Positions 16,141-25,314 are shown, numbered from the stretch's first letter. The stretch is 44,790 nucleotides of DNA from Caballeronia glebae (GCF_001545035.1 NZ_FCOJ02000060.1:1-44790), one strand, 5' to 3'. Numbers and translations are program-made. Notes: generated by a model not told the origin, from the sequence alone.

Positions 16141-18651
16141 CTATGGCAGGCGCTTGATTGCCGCTGCGAGCGAATGCCCGGTAGACCAGAATTCCATCCA
16201 TGGGTCGGTCGACTGAAAGCTCAAATACTCACGCGCAGTCTGAACGTTCCACTGAGCACCGCTTTTAAGGTCGCTAAGCTGCTCCCAAGCGACCGGCATC
16301 GAAACGCCCATTCCAGGCCGAGCCCGAGCAGAGAACGCCGAAGCGGTTGTTTGTCCTTTCCCATTGCGCAGGTAGTCGACAAAGATTTTGCCGATTCGAT
16401 TGGATGGCCCAGACACCGCCGAAAAGCGTTCAGGAATAGTCTTGGCAAGATGTCGAACGAACGATTGCGAGAAAGCCTTCACCTTCGCATAGTCCATTCG
16501 CGGAGCCAGCGGGACGACGACATGCAACCCTTTGCCGCCACTTGTCTTGAGCCAAGCCTTGATACCTAACTCGAACAGCAGGGTGCGAACGAGCATTGCC
16601 GCCTCCTGGACGTGATTCCACTTCACGCCTTCACCGGGGTCTAAGTCGAAGATGACCCTGTCAGGCGCATCAAGCCGACGGACCACCGAGTTCCAAGTAT
16701 GGAATTCGACAGTGTTCATCTGAGCCGCGCTCAGCAATGCCTCCGCCGTATCGACCGTCAGTAACGGCGGATGCTTTGGCCACAAATCGCGACTGTGAGC
16801 AGTCAGGCCAGGCATCGCTGTGCGCTCGGCATGCTTTTGGAAAAAGAGGTTACCAGCAACACCGTCCGGCGCGCGAACAAGCGCGACAGGCCGGTCTTTG
16901 AGGTGAGGTAGCATCCGCTCCGCAACACTCGCGTAATATCGAACAAGGTCGGCCTTTGTGATAGACGCCGACGAATCGATAACGCGCTCGGGATGGGTAA
17001 TCTTCGGTTGCGGCGGCGGCTCGGGGGCTTGTGTCTTTCCACCCTCACGGACGACGCTACGAGCAGTCTTGTCTAGACGTAACCCGATAAATGATGCTTG
17101 CCTTACTACACCTTCCGCCGTCCATTCTGCAAACTCTACCTCTGCGACCAAAGTTGGTTGAACCCACCTCTCGCTGCCGGCTGCACGCCTAGACCATCGT
17201 CCGGGCTTCTTGACACGTGTGTCAAACGGCGTCGCGTCAACCTCGAGAGGCGCGAGGCGGTGCCAAAGGTCTCGTGCGGTTTTAGAATTCCATCCAGTCC
17301 CGACGCTTCCTGCATCATGAAGCTTGCTGCCGACGTAATAACCGAGCAACAAGCTGCCGACTTCCCCATCGTTGCCGCCACGTGCGGTCATGCCGCAAAT
17401 AACGAGCTCCTGTCTCAAGCGTGTCTTCGCTTTGAGCCACGTTTGCGTCCGTCCCGACTCATAGAGCGCATCGCGCCTTTTGAGCATCAGGCCCTCCAAG
17501 CCCAGTCCTGCAGCAGCCTGAAAGACCTGTGCGGGCGGCGCGTCGAAATTTTGACTGAACAACAGGTGTTCGCCCGAGTCTTCAAGAAGCTGTGCTAGTC
17601 GTGCTCGCCTTGCCCAGAGCGGCACTTTTCTAAGGTCGTCCCCGTCGATATACATCAGGTCAAAAAGGAAGAAGATAATTTCCTGATTCTTGGCGCCGTC
17701 AATGGCATCCTGGAGTGCTGAGAAGCTGGGAATGCCATCCTTGAGCACGACAATCTCGCCGTCAATCCAGGCACTTGAAAGCGGGAGCTCCAACAGCTCG
17801 GCAGCGAGCGTCGCAAACTTTGCAGTCCAGTCGTGGCCGTTTCGCGTGAACATTTTCACGCGCTTCTTATCAATCCGGGCAAGGAGGCGATAGCCGTCCA
17901 GCTTCGTTTCAGTTATCCAGTCGCCCACGGCAGGGAGAGAGTCAGCAAGCGTGGCCAGCTGTGGCTCCAGCTTTGCAGGCAGCGGCGCTCGTATTGCGGC
18001 AGACAGGTCAATCTCGGATTCGGCCGCGCGCGAGCGTCGCGCTGCCCTCGGCTCACGTACTTCAATGAGCCCGAGCGGATTCGCGATTACGCTATCCGGA
18101 AGCGCCTTAATGACGTCGTATTCTGCGAGTGGCCGAGCCCACTCGTCGCGCTTTTTGAAGAGCATCCACTGGTCTTGCTTGTCGCCGGCCTTCGATATGC
18201 GCACCAGCTCCCATAGGCCGGCGAGCTTTTCACCGTGCAGGCGAAAGACTAGCTTGCCTGTTTCCATCCATCTGGCCACGTCGCCTACCGGCTCCCACGT
18301 TCCTCGGTCCCACACGATTACAGTGCCGGCACCGTATTGCTTTGGAGGGATGGTGCCTTCGAAGGCAGCGTAATCGACGGGATGGTCCTCTACATGCACC
18401 GCCATCTGCTTCTTCCCAGGGTCGTAGGATGGACCTTTGGGTACCGCCCACGACAACAGCACGCCATCGAACTCGAGTCGAAAGTCGTAGTGCAGACGGC
18501 TCGCCCAGTGCTTCTGGATAACGAATCTGAGGCTACCAGTACCATAACTCGTGTCGCTGGTCCGGGCGGACGGCTCGGGCGTGCGGCTGAAATCCCGTTT
18601 CTTCCCGTAGCGGGCCAGCGGCGGCGAGTTCGTGTCACGAGTAGAAATCAT
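16141..18651 (-). CDS. ligD: LigD, multifunctional ATP-dependent DNA ligase for end joining
   Basis: An 836-residue protein with the three domains in the order phosphoesterase, ligase, polymerase. Phosphoesterase: His48, His54 and Asp56 in KHWASRLHYDFRLEF plus His90 in VEDHPVDY are the metal ligands. Ligase: adenylated Lys250 in ETKLDGYR, with the OB-fold region to about residue 530. Polymerase/primase: DLD in VIFDLDPGEG near residue 670 and GGKGLHVVVPL, ending YLSFQSTDPW. All checked motifs are intact. It repairs double-strand breaks with Ku, processing ends and adding nucleotides before sealing. Its usual partner ku lies divergently 250 bases away but seems broken. A short copy of this gene's 3' region occurs at 40629-40676. 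Confidence 0.95.
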   Translation of the reverse strand: MISTRDTNSPPLARYGKKRDFSRTPEPSARTSDTSYGTGSLRFVIQKHWASRLHYDFRLEFDGVLLSWAVPKGPSYDPGKKQMAVHVEDHPVDYAAFEGTIPPKQYGAGTVIVWDRGTWEPVGDVARWMETGKLVFRLHGEKLAGLWELVRISKAGDKQDQWMLFKKRDEWARPLAEYDVIKALPDSVIANPLGLIEVREPRAARRSRAAESEIDLSAAIRAPLPAKLEPQLATLADSLPAVGDWITETKLDGYRLLARIDKKRVKMFTRNGHDWTAKFATLAAELLELPLSSAWIDGEIVVLKDGIPSFSALQDAIDGAKNQEIIFFLFDLMYIDGDDLRKVPLWARRARLAQLLEDSGEHLLFSQNFDAPPAQVFQAAAGLGLEGLMLKRRDALYESGRTQTWLKAKTRLRQELVICGMTARGGNDGEVGSLLLGYYVGSKLHDAGSVGTGWNSKTARDLWHRLAPLEVDATPFDTRVKKPGRWSRRAAGSERWVQPTLVAEVEFAEWTAEGVVRQASFIGLRLDKTARSVVREGGKTQAPEPPPQPKITHPERVIDSSASITKADLVRYYASVAERMLPHLKDRPVALVRAPDGVAGNLFFQKHAERTAMPGLTAHSRDLWPKHPPLLTVDTAEALLSAAQMNTVEFHTWNSVVRRLDAPDRVIFDLDPGEGVKWNHVQEAAMLVRTLLFELGIKAWLKTSGGKGLHVVVPLAPRMDYAKVKAFSQSFVRHLAKTIPERFSAVSGPSNRIGKIFVDYLRNGKGQTTASAFSARARPGMGVSMPVAWEQLSDLKSGAQWNVQTAREYLSFQSTDPWMEFWSTGHSLAAAIKRLP

Positions 18652-18902
18652 GATGGCGGTCCGTCAGCAGAGCGGTGACCAAGCCCAACGCGCCACCTCG
18701 CGCAAGTTTTCAACGAGCCGGCGCAGCAAGCGACATGCCGGACACCTTTGCGTGACCCCGATAGGCAGAATGGCCCTCATCGCGGCTGCTGGTCCAGCTG
18801 CGGCACACCGGGTGCTATCCTGTTTGCACGCCCTAGCGGCCGTGGGCGACGATTTCATCCTTTTCGTCCGGCGAAAGGCTCACAGCCGGCTGCGAGAAGC
18901 TC

Positions 18903-19559
18903 ATGGTTGCTCGCTCGATTGCGTCGCTTTCCCTGTCCTTTGGACTGGTCTCTATTCCGGTTCGACTGTACTCCGCGACGGAAAGCTCGTCTGACATTCG
19001 GTTCAACCTACTGGGCCCCGACGGCTCGCGTGTGAAACAGCAGTACGTCTCGGAGTCCACTGGGCAGGTCGTCGAGCGGGCATCCATGCAGAAGGGCTAT
19101 CAGTTCGAGAAAGACCGGTACGTCGTGTTCACCGGCGACGAATTGAAGGCGCTGGAGGAAGGCGCAAGTCATGTCGTTGAGATAGTCTCATTCGTCCCAG
19201 AAAAGTCAGTCGACCCCGTGTTTTACGACAAAGCGTATTTCATTGCGCCTGATAAACGCGGTGGGAAGCCATACAGCCTCCTGCAGCAGGCGCTTGCCGA
19301 GACCGGAAGATGTGCTCTCGCAAAATGGTCGTACAAAGGCAAGACGCGAATTGTTCAGGCCATTGACCTCATGGAGGCCTTGCGAGCAAGTCTCTCCCAA
19401 GGCACTGACAAAGCGAAGACAGCGCCGAAGCGATAGACAGCAGCCAAGGCTGTCGAAGCGGTCGAGGAGCCTGCAGTTCCTAAAACGCGGAAACCAGCCG
19501 CCCGAGCGCCGAAGGTAGGCCCGAAGCCCCGGCGAGAGTGCGTGCTCGCAAGTGAGTAA
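18903..19559 (+). pseudogene. ku: ku (DNA end-binding protein), internally deleted and stopped early
   Basis: The first 152 residues match bacterial Ku well (MVARSIASLSLSFGLVSIPVRLYSATES, then VVEIVSFVPEKSVDPVFYDKAYFIAPDKRGGKPYSLLQQAL). At about 19357 the text jumps from KWSYKGKTRIVQ straight to AIDLMEALRASL, which in normal Ku (about 260-300 residues) is near the C-terminus. Roughly 90-100 codons of the core and bridge region are missing in frame. A TAG at 19434-19436 ends the frame at 177 codons. Beyond it the frame continues with a Lys/Ala/Pro-rich tail typical of Ku C-termini up to TAA at 19557-19559, which overlaps the next gene's GTG. The remaining protein should not form a DNA ring. 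Alternative: an assembly error. Confidence 0.8.
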
Positions 19560-20394
19560 GCGCGAAGTATCGCATCACGTCTCACTTGCGAAACTCCAGT
19601 CTATGCTGGGCGTGTCGAGGGGCGTGGTGGACGGTCTCATCGAGCTCGGCGTCGTAACACCGACTCGAGGGCCCCGCAATGCGTTGCGCTTTTCGTTCCA
19701 AGACGTCGTTCTTCTGCGAACGGCGCTCCAATTGCGTACCACGAAGGCGACACCGCGTAAGCTGCGCGAGGCGCTCGCACGACTCAAGCGCGACCTTCCT
19801 GATGAGCTGCCCTTGTCCGGCATCCGCATCGCCGCCGAAGGCGACGCCATTGTTGTTAAGACCGGGCCGACGCGGTGGGATGCGGTGACAGGTCAGATGC
19901 TGTTGGACTTCGAGGTCGCAGAGGTCGCGGGCGACGTCGTACTGTTGGACGCAACCCCTGCGCACAAGGGCCTTGCAACCGCCCAAGCGCAAGAGCGTTA
20001 CGAACTGGCCGAAAAGCTAGTGAGGACAGAGCCAGATGTGGCTGAGCGCAACTACCGACGAGCGATTGAGCTATCGCCCGAGCCGTTTTACGCGGCTTAC
20101 GTTGATTTGGGCGCTCTGCGTTGCGAGCAGGAGCATCAATGCGGAGAAGCGTTGCGCGTTTTCGACGAAGCGCTCAAGCACTTTCCGGGCGATGCAATCT
20201 TGCACTTCAATCGAGCGGTGGCTCTCGACACCATGGGGCGGTTTGATGAGGCAAAGCAAAGCTATGAGCAGTGCCTCGCGCTCGACCCGGAATACGCAGA
20301 TGCACATCACAACCTCGCGATTCTCCTCGACAAGCGCGGCGACCGACGCGGCCTTATCCGGCATTTGAGCGCATACCGACGATTAAACAACTGA
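19552..20394 (+). CDS. MerR-like DNA-binding/TPR protein linked to ku
   Basis: A 280-residue protein. Residues about 8-75 look like a MerR-type winged helix (LAKLQSMLGVSRGVVDGLIELGVVTPTRG...FSFQDVVLLRTALQL) followed by a helical linker. Residues about 140-275 contain tetratricopeptide repeats (EKLVRTEPDVAERNYRRAIELSPEPFYAAYVDLG; ALKHFPGDAILHFNRAVALDTMGRFDEAKQSYEQCLALDPEYADAHHNLAILLDKRG). The GTG at 19552 overlaps the ancestral ku stop by 8 bases, so the two were translationally coupled. I recall similar genes beside ku in other proteobacteria but know no proven role. Short copies of its last repeat occur at about 27010-27166 and 33975-34035. Confidence 0.8.
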   Translation: MSKREVSHHVSLAKLQSMLGVSRGVVDGLIELGVVTPTRGPRNALRFSFQDVVLLRTALQLRTTKATPRKLREALARLKRDLPDELPLSGIRIAAEGDAIVVKTGPTRWDAVTGQMLLDFEVAEVAGDVVLLDATPAHKGLATAQAQERYELAEKLVRTEPDVAERNYRRAIELSPEPFYAAYVDLGALRCEQEHQCGEALRVFDEALKHFPGDAILHFNRAVALDTMGRFDEAKQSYEQCLALDPEYADAHHNLAILLDKRGDRRGLIRHLSAYRRLNN

Positions 20395-20702
20395 GCGAGT
20401 CTTTGCCATGCTAATTCACACCATCGGGCATCCGTCTAGAGAGCATCGCAAATGCTACTCGCCGTCAGTGCGCTTAGTTCTAGCTGACGGTGATGAGGCT
20501 GCGCTTGCATCGGTTTGTCGGCAGCGGGCCGGGCGGCGATTGTTCTTGCGATTGACTCGGGGCATATAACTGGCAAAACCGTGACATCATCGTAAGGAGT
20601 TTGCGAGCAGCGCACTTTCCGACTCCATGGGAGCCGGCTGACTGGAGGCATTAGGATGAAAGTGTCGATTAACTGAGCGACCCTCATGAGGGGAGTTCCC
20701 TT
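20395..20702. other. Gene-free spacer
   Basis: About 310 bases with no convincing gene on either strand. No strong hairpin noted. Confidence 0.4.
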
Positions 20703-21149
20703 ATGGAACTTAGGAAGGCTGTACCTAGCGACATAAACGCGGTCCGCACACTGTTACATCGGCGCGGACTTCCAGTATCAGATTTGGAGCCGGAGCATCT
20801 CGAGGGTTTCCTGATTGCTGTCGACGAAGAACAACACGTTCTGGGCTGTGTCGGCGTCCAACGCTTCGGCAACACAGGTCTGGTTCGGTCGTTCGCGTTC
20901 AGAGAAGCTAACGCGAACGTCGGCGTCGGTCGCAGGCTTTTGAGCGATTTGGAGCGCTCGTGCTTCCTGGGGGGACGACCGAACTCTGGCTTTTAACGGT
21001 GGACGCCGGATGGCTTCTCGAACGCCAGTTATCAACGCACCCAACGAGATATGGCACCTGATGAAGTCCGGGCTACAGTTCAGTTTTCCTCGTTGTGTTC
21101 GGTTAGTGCTCAGTGTTTCAGGAAGCGACTTGAAATTGAACTCGAGTAG
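20703..21149 (+). pseudogene. Decayed ArsN2-like acetyltransferase
   Basis: The first 85 codons parallel ArsN2 (MELRKAVPSDINAVRTLLHRRGLPVSDLEPEHLEGF, then GRRLLSDLE). Near 20970 an extra G in GGGGGG shifts the frame; the next frame gives TTELWLLTVDAGWLLE. Near 21025 it must shift again to give ASYQRTQRDMAPDEV, then RATVQFSSLC and SAQCFRKRLE up to TAG at 21147-21149. The last part matches the ArsN2 signature QFxxLCPxSAxC. Order and spacing agree with the intact arsN2 at 9142-9624, but the proteins are only distantly similar. Confidence 0.7.
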
Positions 21150-21515
21150 CCCGCACTGGTGCCCGCTCCACGCAAAGAAACGAGATAGGCAGTTTGCATC
21201 GCAACAGCCCAGGTTGCGCGACGGGAATGGCGGGTACGCCCCCACCGGGTCTAAAAGGAAAACGCCGCGCAAACCGAGCAACGGCCCGCTTTGGAAAGGC
21301 CGGTCCGCGAAAAGCAACTCCTCATGGGGCGACAAGAACTCGATTCGTAGGACCGTCGGAGTGTTGTTCGGCCGCCGTGGCCCATTTGCTTGGTGATAAC
21401 CGCTCCAGACACGCATTTCACTCGCCTGGTCGCGGCAGGTTGTCGCCTCGTCCTACTGCTTCAGCCGCCCGGGCCACGAATCGTCATCCAGGGTTCGAAC
21501 GCCGTTGCCGATTTC
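21150..21515. other. Gene-free spacer
   Basis: About 365 bases between two decayed genes. Open frames here are Arg/Ser/Pro-rich and look like non-coding high-GC sequence. Confidence 0.4.
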
Positions 21516-22263
21516 TTACGATACTGCCACCCCGAGTGCCCGGCCAACGCCAAAGGTGAATGCAGCCGCGACAAGGCCAATCAGTATCTGTTGCACGGCC
21601 GAGAAGCCGGCGCTGCGGCCGTTGAAAAGCGAGGTGAATACGCCGATTGCCGCGAGCGCCAGCACGCTGCAACCGATGCACTGAACGATGGCAGGCATCC
21701 CCGATGACCATAGGAACGGCATGGCGGGGAAGATTGCGCCAATCGCGAACAAGCGAAACGATACGCCGGCCGCAGACCATGGATTTCCACTGAGTTCGGC
21801 GGGGTCAAGGCCCAACTCCTCCCGAACGAGCGCATCTAAGGCCTTGTCCTTGTCCTGCATGAGTTGTGATGCCACCGCTTCGCCTCGCCTGCGCTCAATC
21901 CTTTGGCCTTTTAGATAAGCGCGACTTCATGCTCTTCCGATTCGGAGCTATGCTCAAGCTCGTTCTGTTCCTTCGAGACCTGCGCCTGCGCGAGTTCCCG
22001 CGCGTTGGTCACAGACAGCCATTCACCAAGCGCCATCGAGCACGCTCCGGCAATGAGACCGGCGAGCGCAACCTTTTACCGCCACAGTGCACCACGAGCA
22101 TTGTTAGTGCGACAAGCCGAAACATGGAGCCTTCAAAGATTGCGTCAGGCACATGGAAGAATAAAGCAGCAGTGACGATTGCGCCGTCCATACACATGGC
22201 CAACAACGAAGCGGTCATCAGATAGGCGCGCAGCATTTCGACGGTAGTGCGACTCATGCTCAA
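21516..22263 (-). pseudogene. Decayed VIT1/CCC1 (MbfA-like) metal transporter
   Basis: Read 5' to 3' on the minus strand, pieces of a vacuolar-iron-transporter-type membrane protein appear in order. First LLAMCMDGAIVTAALF (22200 region), then LAGLIAGACSMALGEWLSV and HEVALI, a TAA, then KAKGLSAGEAKR (22010-21890). After a frame change comes a clean 119-codon end (DALVREELGLDPAELSGNPW, SFRLFAIGAIFPAMPFLW, and LIGLVAAAFTFGVGRALGV). The amphipathic motif GEWLSVTNARE fits the cytoplasmic metal-binding helix of the family. The gene would have moved Fe or Mn across the inner membrane; the in-frame stop and frame change break it. Confidence 0.7.
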
Positions 22264-22863
22264 TTGGCTCCTTTCGCCAACTCATGTCGCGACAAAGGAC
22301 GTTCGCCGAATGAATGCTAGAGAATCGAACCTGAAGCAAACCTTAAACATGCGACCATATTGCGCTGGCGTACGCGTCATTCGGCGCGTTGTGGCGTCCG
22401 AGTCAGTAGCTGCTTGGTTGCCGAGCGCTCTGGCGCATCGACCGGTTTGCAAAAGTTCGCGCGCCGAACATCGAGCCGGGTAGGGTGATAGAAGAACACA
22501 TCCGATGTGGCGCATTGAGTGGGTACCCTACGCGGCGTCGAGAAAGTAACAGCGCTGCTAACGGCGCACTTCTCCGAACGTTTGCGGTCGTGCGGAGAAT
22601 TTGCCTGCAAGTCCAAATCCCGGATGGCTGGGACTTCTCTCTGCCTGCCGGCAAAGTCGCGGATGTGGGAAAGCAACTCACTGTCTATACTGAGGAAGTT
22701 CGAGCCTTTGCATTGAACCAGTCGGATTTCAAAGTCGTGGCACTGATGCAGGCGACTATTGCGGTTGTTAATCCTCAGCGGTAGCCGCGATAACGCGGAG
22801 TTTTTGTCACGCAGTTGGGGATGGACGCCCATCGTCGCCTCCGGTCGTCGGTCTCAGTTTCAG
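22264..22863. other. Gene-free spacer
   Basis: About 600 bases. Overlapping open frames occur on both strands (for example 22377-22832 minus and 22485-22784 plus) but neither has a recognisable domain, a ribosome site or convincing codon bias. Probably decayed sequence. Confidence 0.4.
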
Positions 22864-23277
22864 CTACGCTGCCACGGTGTCAATCGCTTCTATGAGCGCA
22901 ACGCGATGGCTGGTCCGCGCCTGCCTCAGGAGAATCTCCGCAATCCCCTTGGTGGAAATGCTCGCTTCAATGCGGCGCAACTCCTGCAGACGGCACCATT
23001 TGCACCGTGCGATTTCGTTGGCGGGCACCGGCTCGGCCTCAGGCCCAACGCTAGCGATGAAAACAAAGTGTCGAGTTCGTAAACCACGGAACTGAAACGC
23101 ATAGTGGACTCGCTCGGCTTCGAGCTGAGTCTCCTCTCTCAGTTCGCGGACCGCCGCGTCGGCGAGCTCCTCACCGGTCCTCACTCGGCCACCAGGAAGG
23201 GCCCACCGCCCTCGTGTTCGTGCGACGAGAAGAACTCGTCCGTCTCGTTCACAAATGACTGTTGCTCGACGTTTCAT
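22864..23277 (-). CDS. Nudix hydrolase
   Basis: A 137-residue protein from the ATG at 23277 (MKRRATVICERDGRVLLVARTRG). The Nudix box is intact: GRVRTGEELADAAVRELREE, matching GX5EX7REUXEEXGU with Leu/Gln changes at the end. These enzymes hydrolyse nucleoside diphosphates linked to another group, often damaged nucleotides; the substrate cannot be read from sequence. A longer start at 23337 is possible but adds a non-conserved Ser/Pro-rich piece. It is one of the few intact genes in this zone and stands alone. Confidence 0.82.
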   Translation of the reverse strand: MKRRATVICERDGRVLLVARTRGRWALPGGRVRTGEELADAAVRELREETQLEAERVHYAFQFRGLRTRHFVFIASVGPEAEPVPANEIARCKWCRLQELRRIEASISTKGIAEILLRQARTSHRVALIEAIDTVAA

Positions 23278-23301
23278 GGGCTCAGCGTTAGTTAGACCTG
23301 C

Positions 23302-23875
23302 GGGCCGGTTTTCGGTCCTCGGCGTCGACTTCGACAACTGGACGGGAGCGATGCGCGCCTGAATCCTGGATGGTATAGCCTAATGACCTCGGAGGCTTTT
23401 CGCGAGCTCTACAATGAAGCCACGCTCGGGCGTCGAAATGTGCCTACCAGCAATCGTGCTCGGGGCGGCCTGCCTATTATCTCTGCCGACTCTTGTCTTG
23501 GCGTTACTCTGGCTCCTTATCGGAGCGGTCCGCATCGGACACCTCGACCTCAAGAGCTTTCCTACCGACGGAGTTCCTCGGCGTTGGCAGGCCGGTCCCC
23601 GCGCTTCGTTTCTTTGGTTTTACCACCTCGCGTGGTGGCCGTGGCAAATGCGAGTGGAACTGGCCGGTCTCGTCCGAACCGCAAAGGCTCGCCCTGTCGA
23701 AGTCCTCGCGGCGAGCGAAGTCCGAAAAAGCGCCCCACGACGAATCCGAATCGCGCTAGGGGAGCAGCCGTAATGTCCGTTCAACCGCGCGCGGCGGTCG
23801 GTGTCAGTGTTCGGCTGAGGCTCGCCGTGACGCTATCCACCGCTTATCCCGAAGGTCAGCAGCGATTCGGTCGGC
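23302..23875 (+). repeat. Diverged duplicate of 8349-8910
   Basis: Second copy of the duplicated unit. It contains the intact reading frame at 23414-23773, whereas the copy at 8349 is frame-broken. Confidence 0.75.
23414..23773 (+). CDS. Small membrane protein, intact member of a duplicated pair
   Basis: A 119-residue protein with one strong hydrophobic segment at residues about 12-38 (LPAIVLGAACLLSLPTLVLALLW and on), then DLKSFPTDGVPRRW, an aromatic stretch FLWFYHLAWWPWQMRVELA that may re-enter or lie on the membrane, and a basic tail (RKSAPRRIRIALGEQP). Function unknown. The ATG at 23414 aligns with the ATG at 8459 of the broken copy. Conservation of the frame here while the other copy has three indels suggests this copy is under selection, or decayed later. 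Confidence 0.6.
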   Translation: MKPRSGVEMCLPAIVLGAACLLSLPTLVLALLWLLIGAVRIGHLDLKSFPTDGVPRRWQAGPRASFLWFYHLAWWPWQMRVELAGLVRTAKARPVEVLAASEVRKSAPRRIRIALGEQP

Positions 23876-24055
23876 AGAAGCGATACCTGCGGATAGGGCC
23901 TCGGCTTCACTATCGAACGCGTTGCCGCCGTCGTCACTCAACATCAAACGGAGGAGGCCGGCACGGCGGACCGAGAAGCAAAGGCAAACGGTGTCGAACA
24001 ACCTTGAAGGTCGAATCGGACAAGCTCCTTGGACGACAGAGTACCGCGTCCTACA

Positions 24056-24538
24056 ATGAAGGTCATCGCGACCAGGTCATGTAATCTCGAGATGACACTT
24101 TCCGTTCGCGCCGATTTGCAGGCACAGGCCGAAATGATGACCTTCCTCGTTATCTCCCATCTAGCGACGAAGTTCGCCACAGGCGGCTGGATGTCTGTCG
24201 AAAACGCGGTCGAGTCTTCGATTTACTGGTCGAAGTCAATGCAGCGCGACGAAGATATAGTGCGCCGAGTTATGCTGGGGAATCGCGCGCTGTCCATTGC
24301 GGAAGCTATCGAAGTCGAGACGGGCCTAACACTCAATGGCAGTGCTTTGGCGTCCATATTCGATAGCAACCTGCGTCTGGACTTCTCGTCTGTCGTGACT
24401 CGCGATATTTACGACCGGTGTTACGCGTATCTGCTCACGGTTAAGCAGGTCCGAGACGCCACTCCAAACACGAGTCGTCACCACGGAGGGAACAGTGAGG
24501 CGCGATGCGCAAAGAACCCGGCAGCGCACAAACTATAA
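24056..24538 (+). CDS. Hypothetical protein
   Basis: A 160-residue protein from the ATG at 24056. ATGs at 24092 and 24131 and a TTG at 24029 are also possible, and none has a strong ribosome site. The central part looks protein-like (SVENAVESSIYWSKSMQRDEDIVRRVMLGNRALSI, and SNLRLDFSSVVTRDIYDRCYAYLLTVKQVRDA). I do not recognise the family. It lies beside the decayed diguanylate cyclase copy. Confidence 0.4.
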   Translation: MKVIATRSCNLEMTLSVRADLQAQAEMMTFLVISHLATKFATGGWMSVENAVESSIYWSKSMQRDEDIVRRVMLGNRALSIAEAIEVETGLTLNGSALASIFDSNLRLDFSSVVTRDIYDRCYAYLLTVKQVRDATPNTSRHHGGNSEARCAKNPAAHKL

Positions 24539-24599
24539 TCACAAGACCATTCCCTGGATGCGCTCGGGGCGAACTTCGACAATCTTTTTCCCGAACGGT

Positions 24600-24833
24600 T
24601 CACAAAGTCAACTGGAAATGAACGTTGACGAGCGGCTCGCACGCGGCAACGCCGCCGACGCCGAGCGTCGGGGATGAAGGCGAAGGGGTCCTTGGTTTTT
24701 ATGCGGATAGTTCGTCCGTTAACGCGCCCTTCGCTTTCAGCCAAACACGCTGAGAAAGCTGGCGTGCAGCAGCGCCTCAACTCGCGCCGGCCTATCGCTG
24801 CCGGTGTCAAATGATTTCATGATGCGTTTCCAT
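24600..24833 (-). pseudogene. Decayed PAS/GGDEF diguanylate cyclase, N-terminal part
   Basis: Minus-strand remnant of the gene at 43179-44161. The first codons align (ATG GAA ... CAT ... GAA AT ATT) but a TGA falls at codon 9. After frame changes and a deletion, GRTIRI...DPFAFIPDARRRRRCRV and RQRSFPVDFVN match the intact PAS region RTVRIEASDPLVFVADAQSRRRC and QRSFPVDFVN. The GGDEF domain is absent. It lies directly after the gene at 24817-25314, as in the other module. Confidence 0.7.
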
Positions 24834-25314
24834 CTCGACAAACGCCTCCCTCCACGTTCGTTGCCTGTTCACGTCTGACCAGATGGTCTAAAAGCCGACC
24901 TGTAGTCGTAAGCTGAGCGTCATGTACACGAGTGCGGGGAGCACTGCGCAACTGAGCGTCATAGACGACGAACGCTTTACGCAACGCTTCGTATTGGGCT
25001 CCGGCTGCTTTCCAATCGCCGTTCAAGGCTACCTCACGGTCGAGCCGTACGAGCGCAGCATGAGCATCTTGCACCGCGCCCAACCGTGCACTTTGATAGC
25101 CGGACAGACAGAGTTCCTCGGATATCAAGAGTTGTTGCGCCAGCAACGTCAATAAGGCAGTTGTTCCCTTGCCTCGATGTAACGCGTCTAACGCGACCAA
25201 ACTCCTCAGCAGAAGTGGATTCGAACTGCCAGCCTTGGCAGCCTGCATGAGTGACCCGAGCAGCGGAGAGATAGACGGTCTGACTTTCTTGTGCGCAGTG
25301 GATTTCGTGCTCAT
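24817..25314 (-). CDS. Helical hypothetical protein of the DGC-linked module, copy 1
   Basis: A 165-residue, Leu/Ala-rich, almost entirely helical protein. It is clearly paralogous to the gene at 44193-44642: shared ISPLLGSLMQA, LLRSLVALDALHRGKGTT, LLTLLAQQLL and LGAVQ-AHAALVRLDR blocks. No signal peptide, membrane span or catalytic motif is evident. Its stop runs past the equivalent stop of copy 2 and overlaps the decayed cyclase start by 17 bases, so its last 15 residues (from about NVEGG) are probably new sequence gained by loss of the old stop. It is still open and may be expressed. Confidence 0.65.
   Translation of the reverse strand: MSTKSTAHKKVRPSISPLLGSLMQAAKAGSSNPLLLRSLVALDALHRGKGTTALLTLLAQQLLISEELCLSGYQSARLGAVQDAHAALVRLDREVALNGDWKAAGAQYEALRKAFVVYDAQLRSAPRTRVHDAQLTTTGRLLDHLVRREQATNVEGGVCRDGNAS

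Noticed and set aside
22377..22832. 151-codon minus-strand frame
   Set aside because: No recognisable domain, and a competing plus-strand frame is equally unconvincing.
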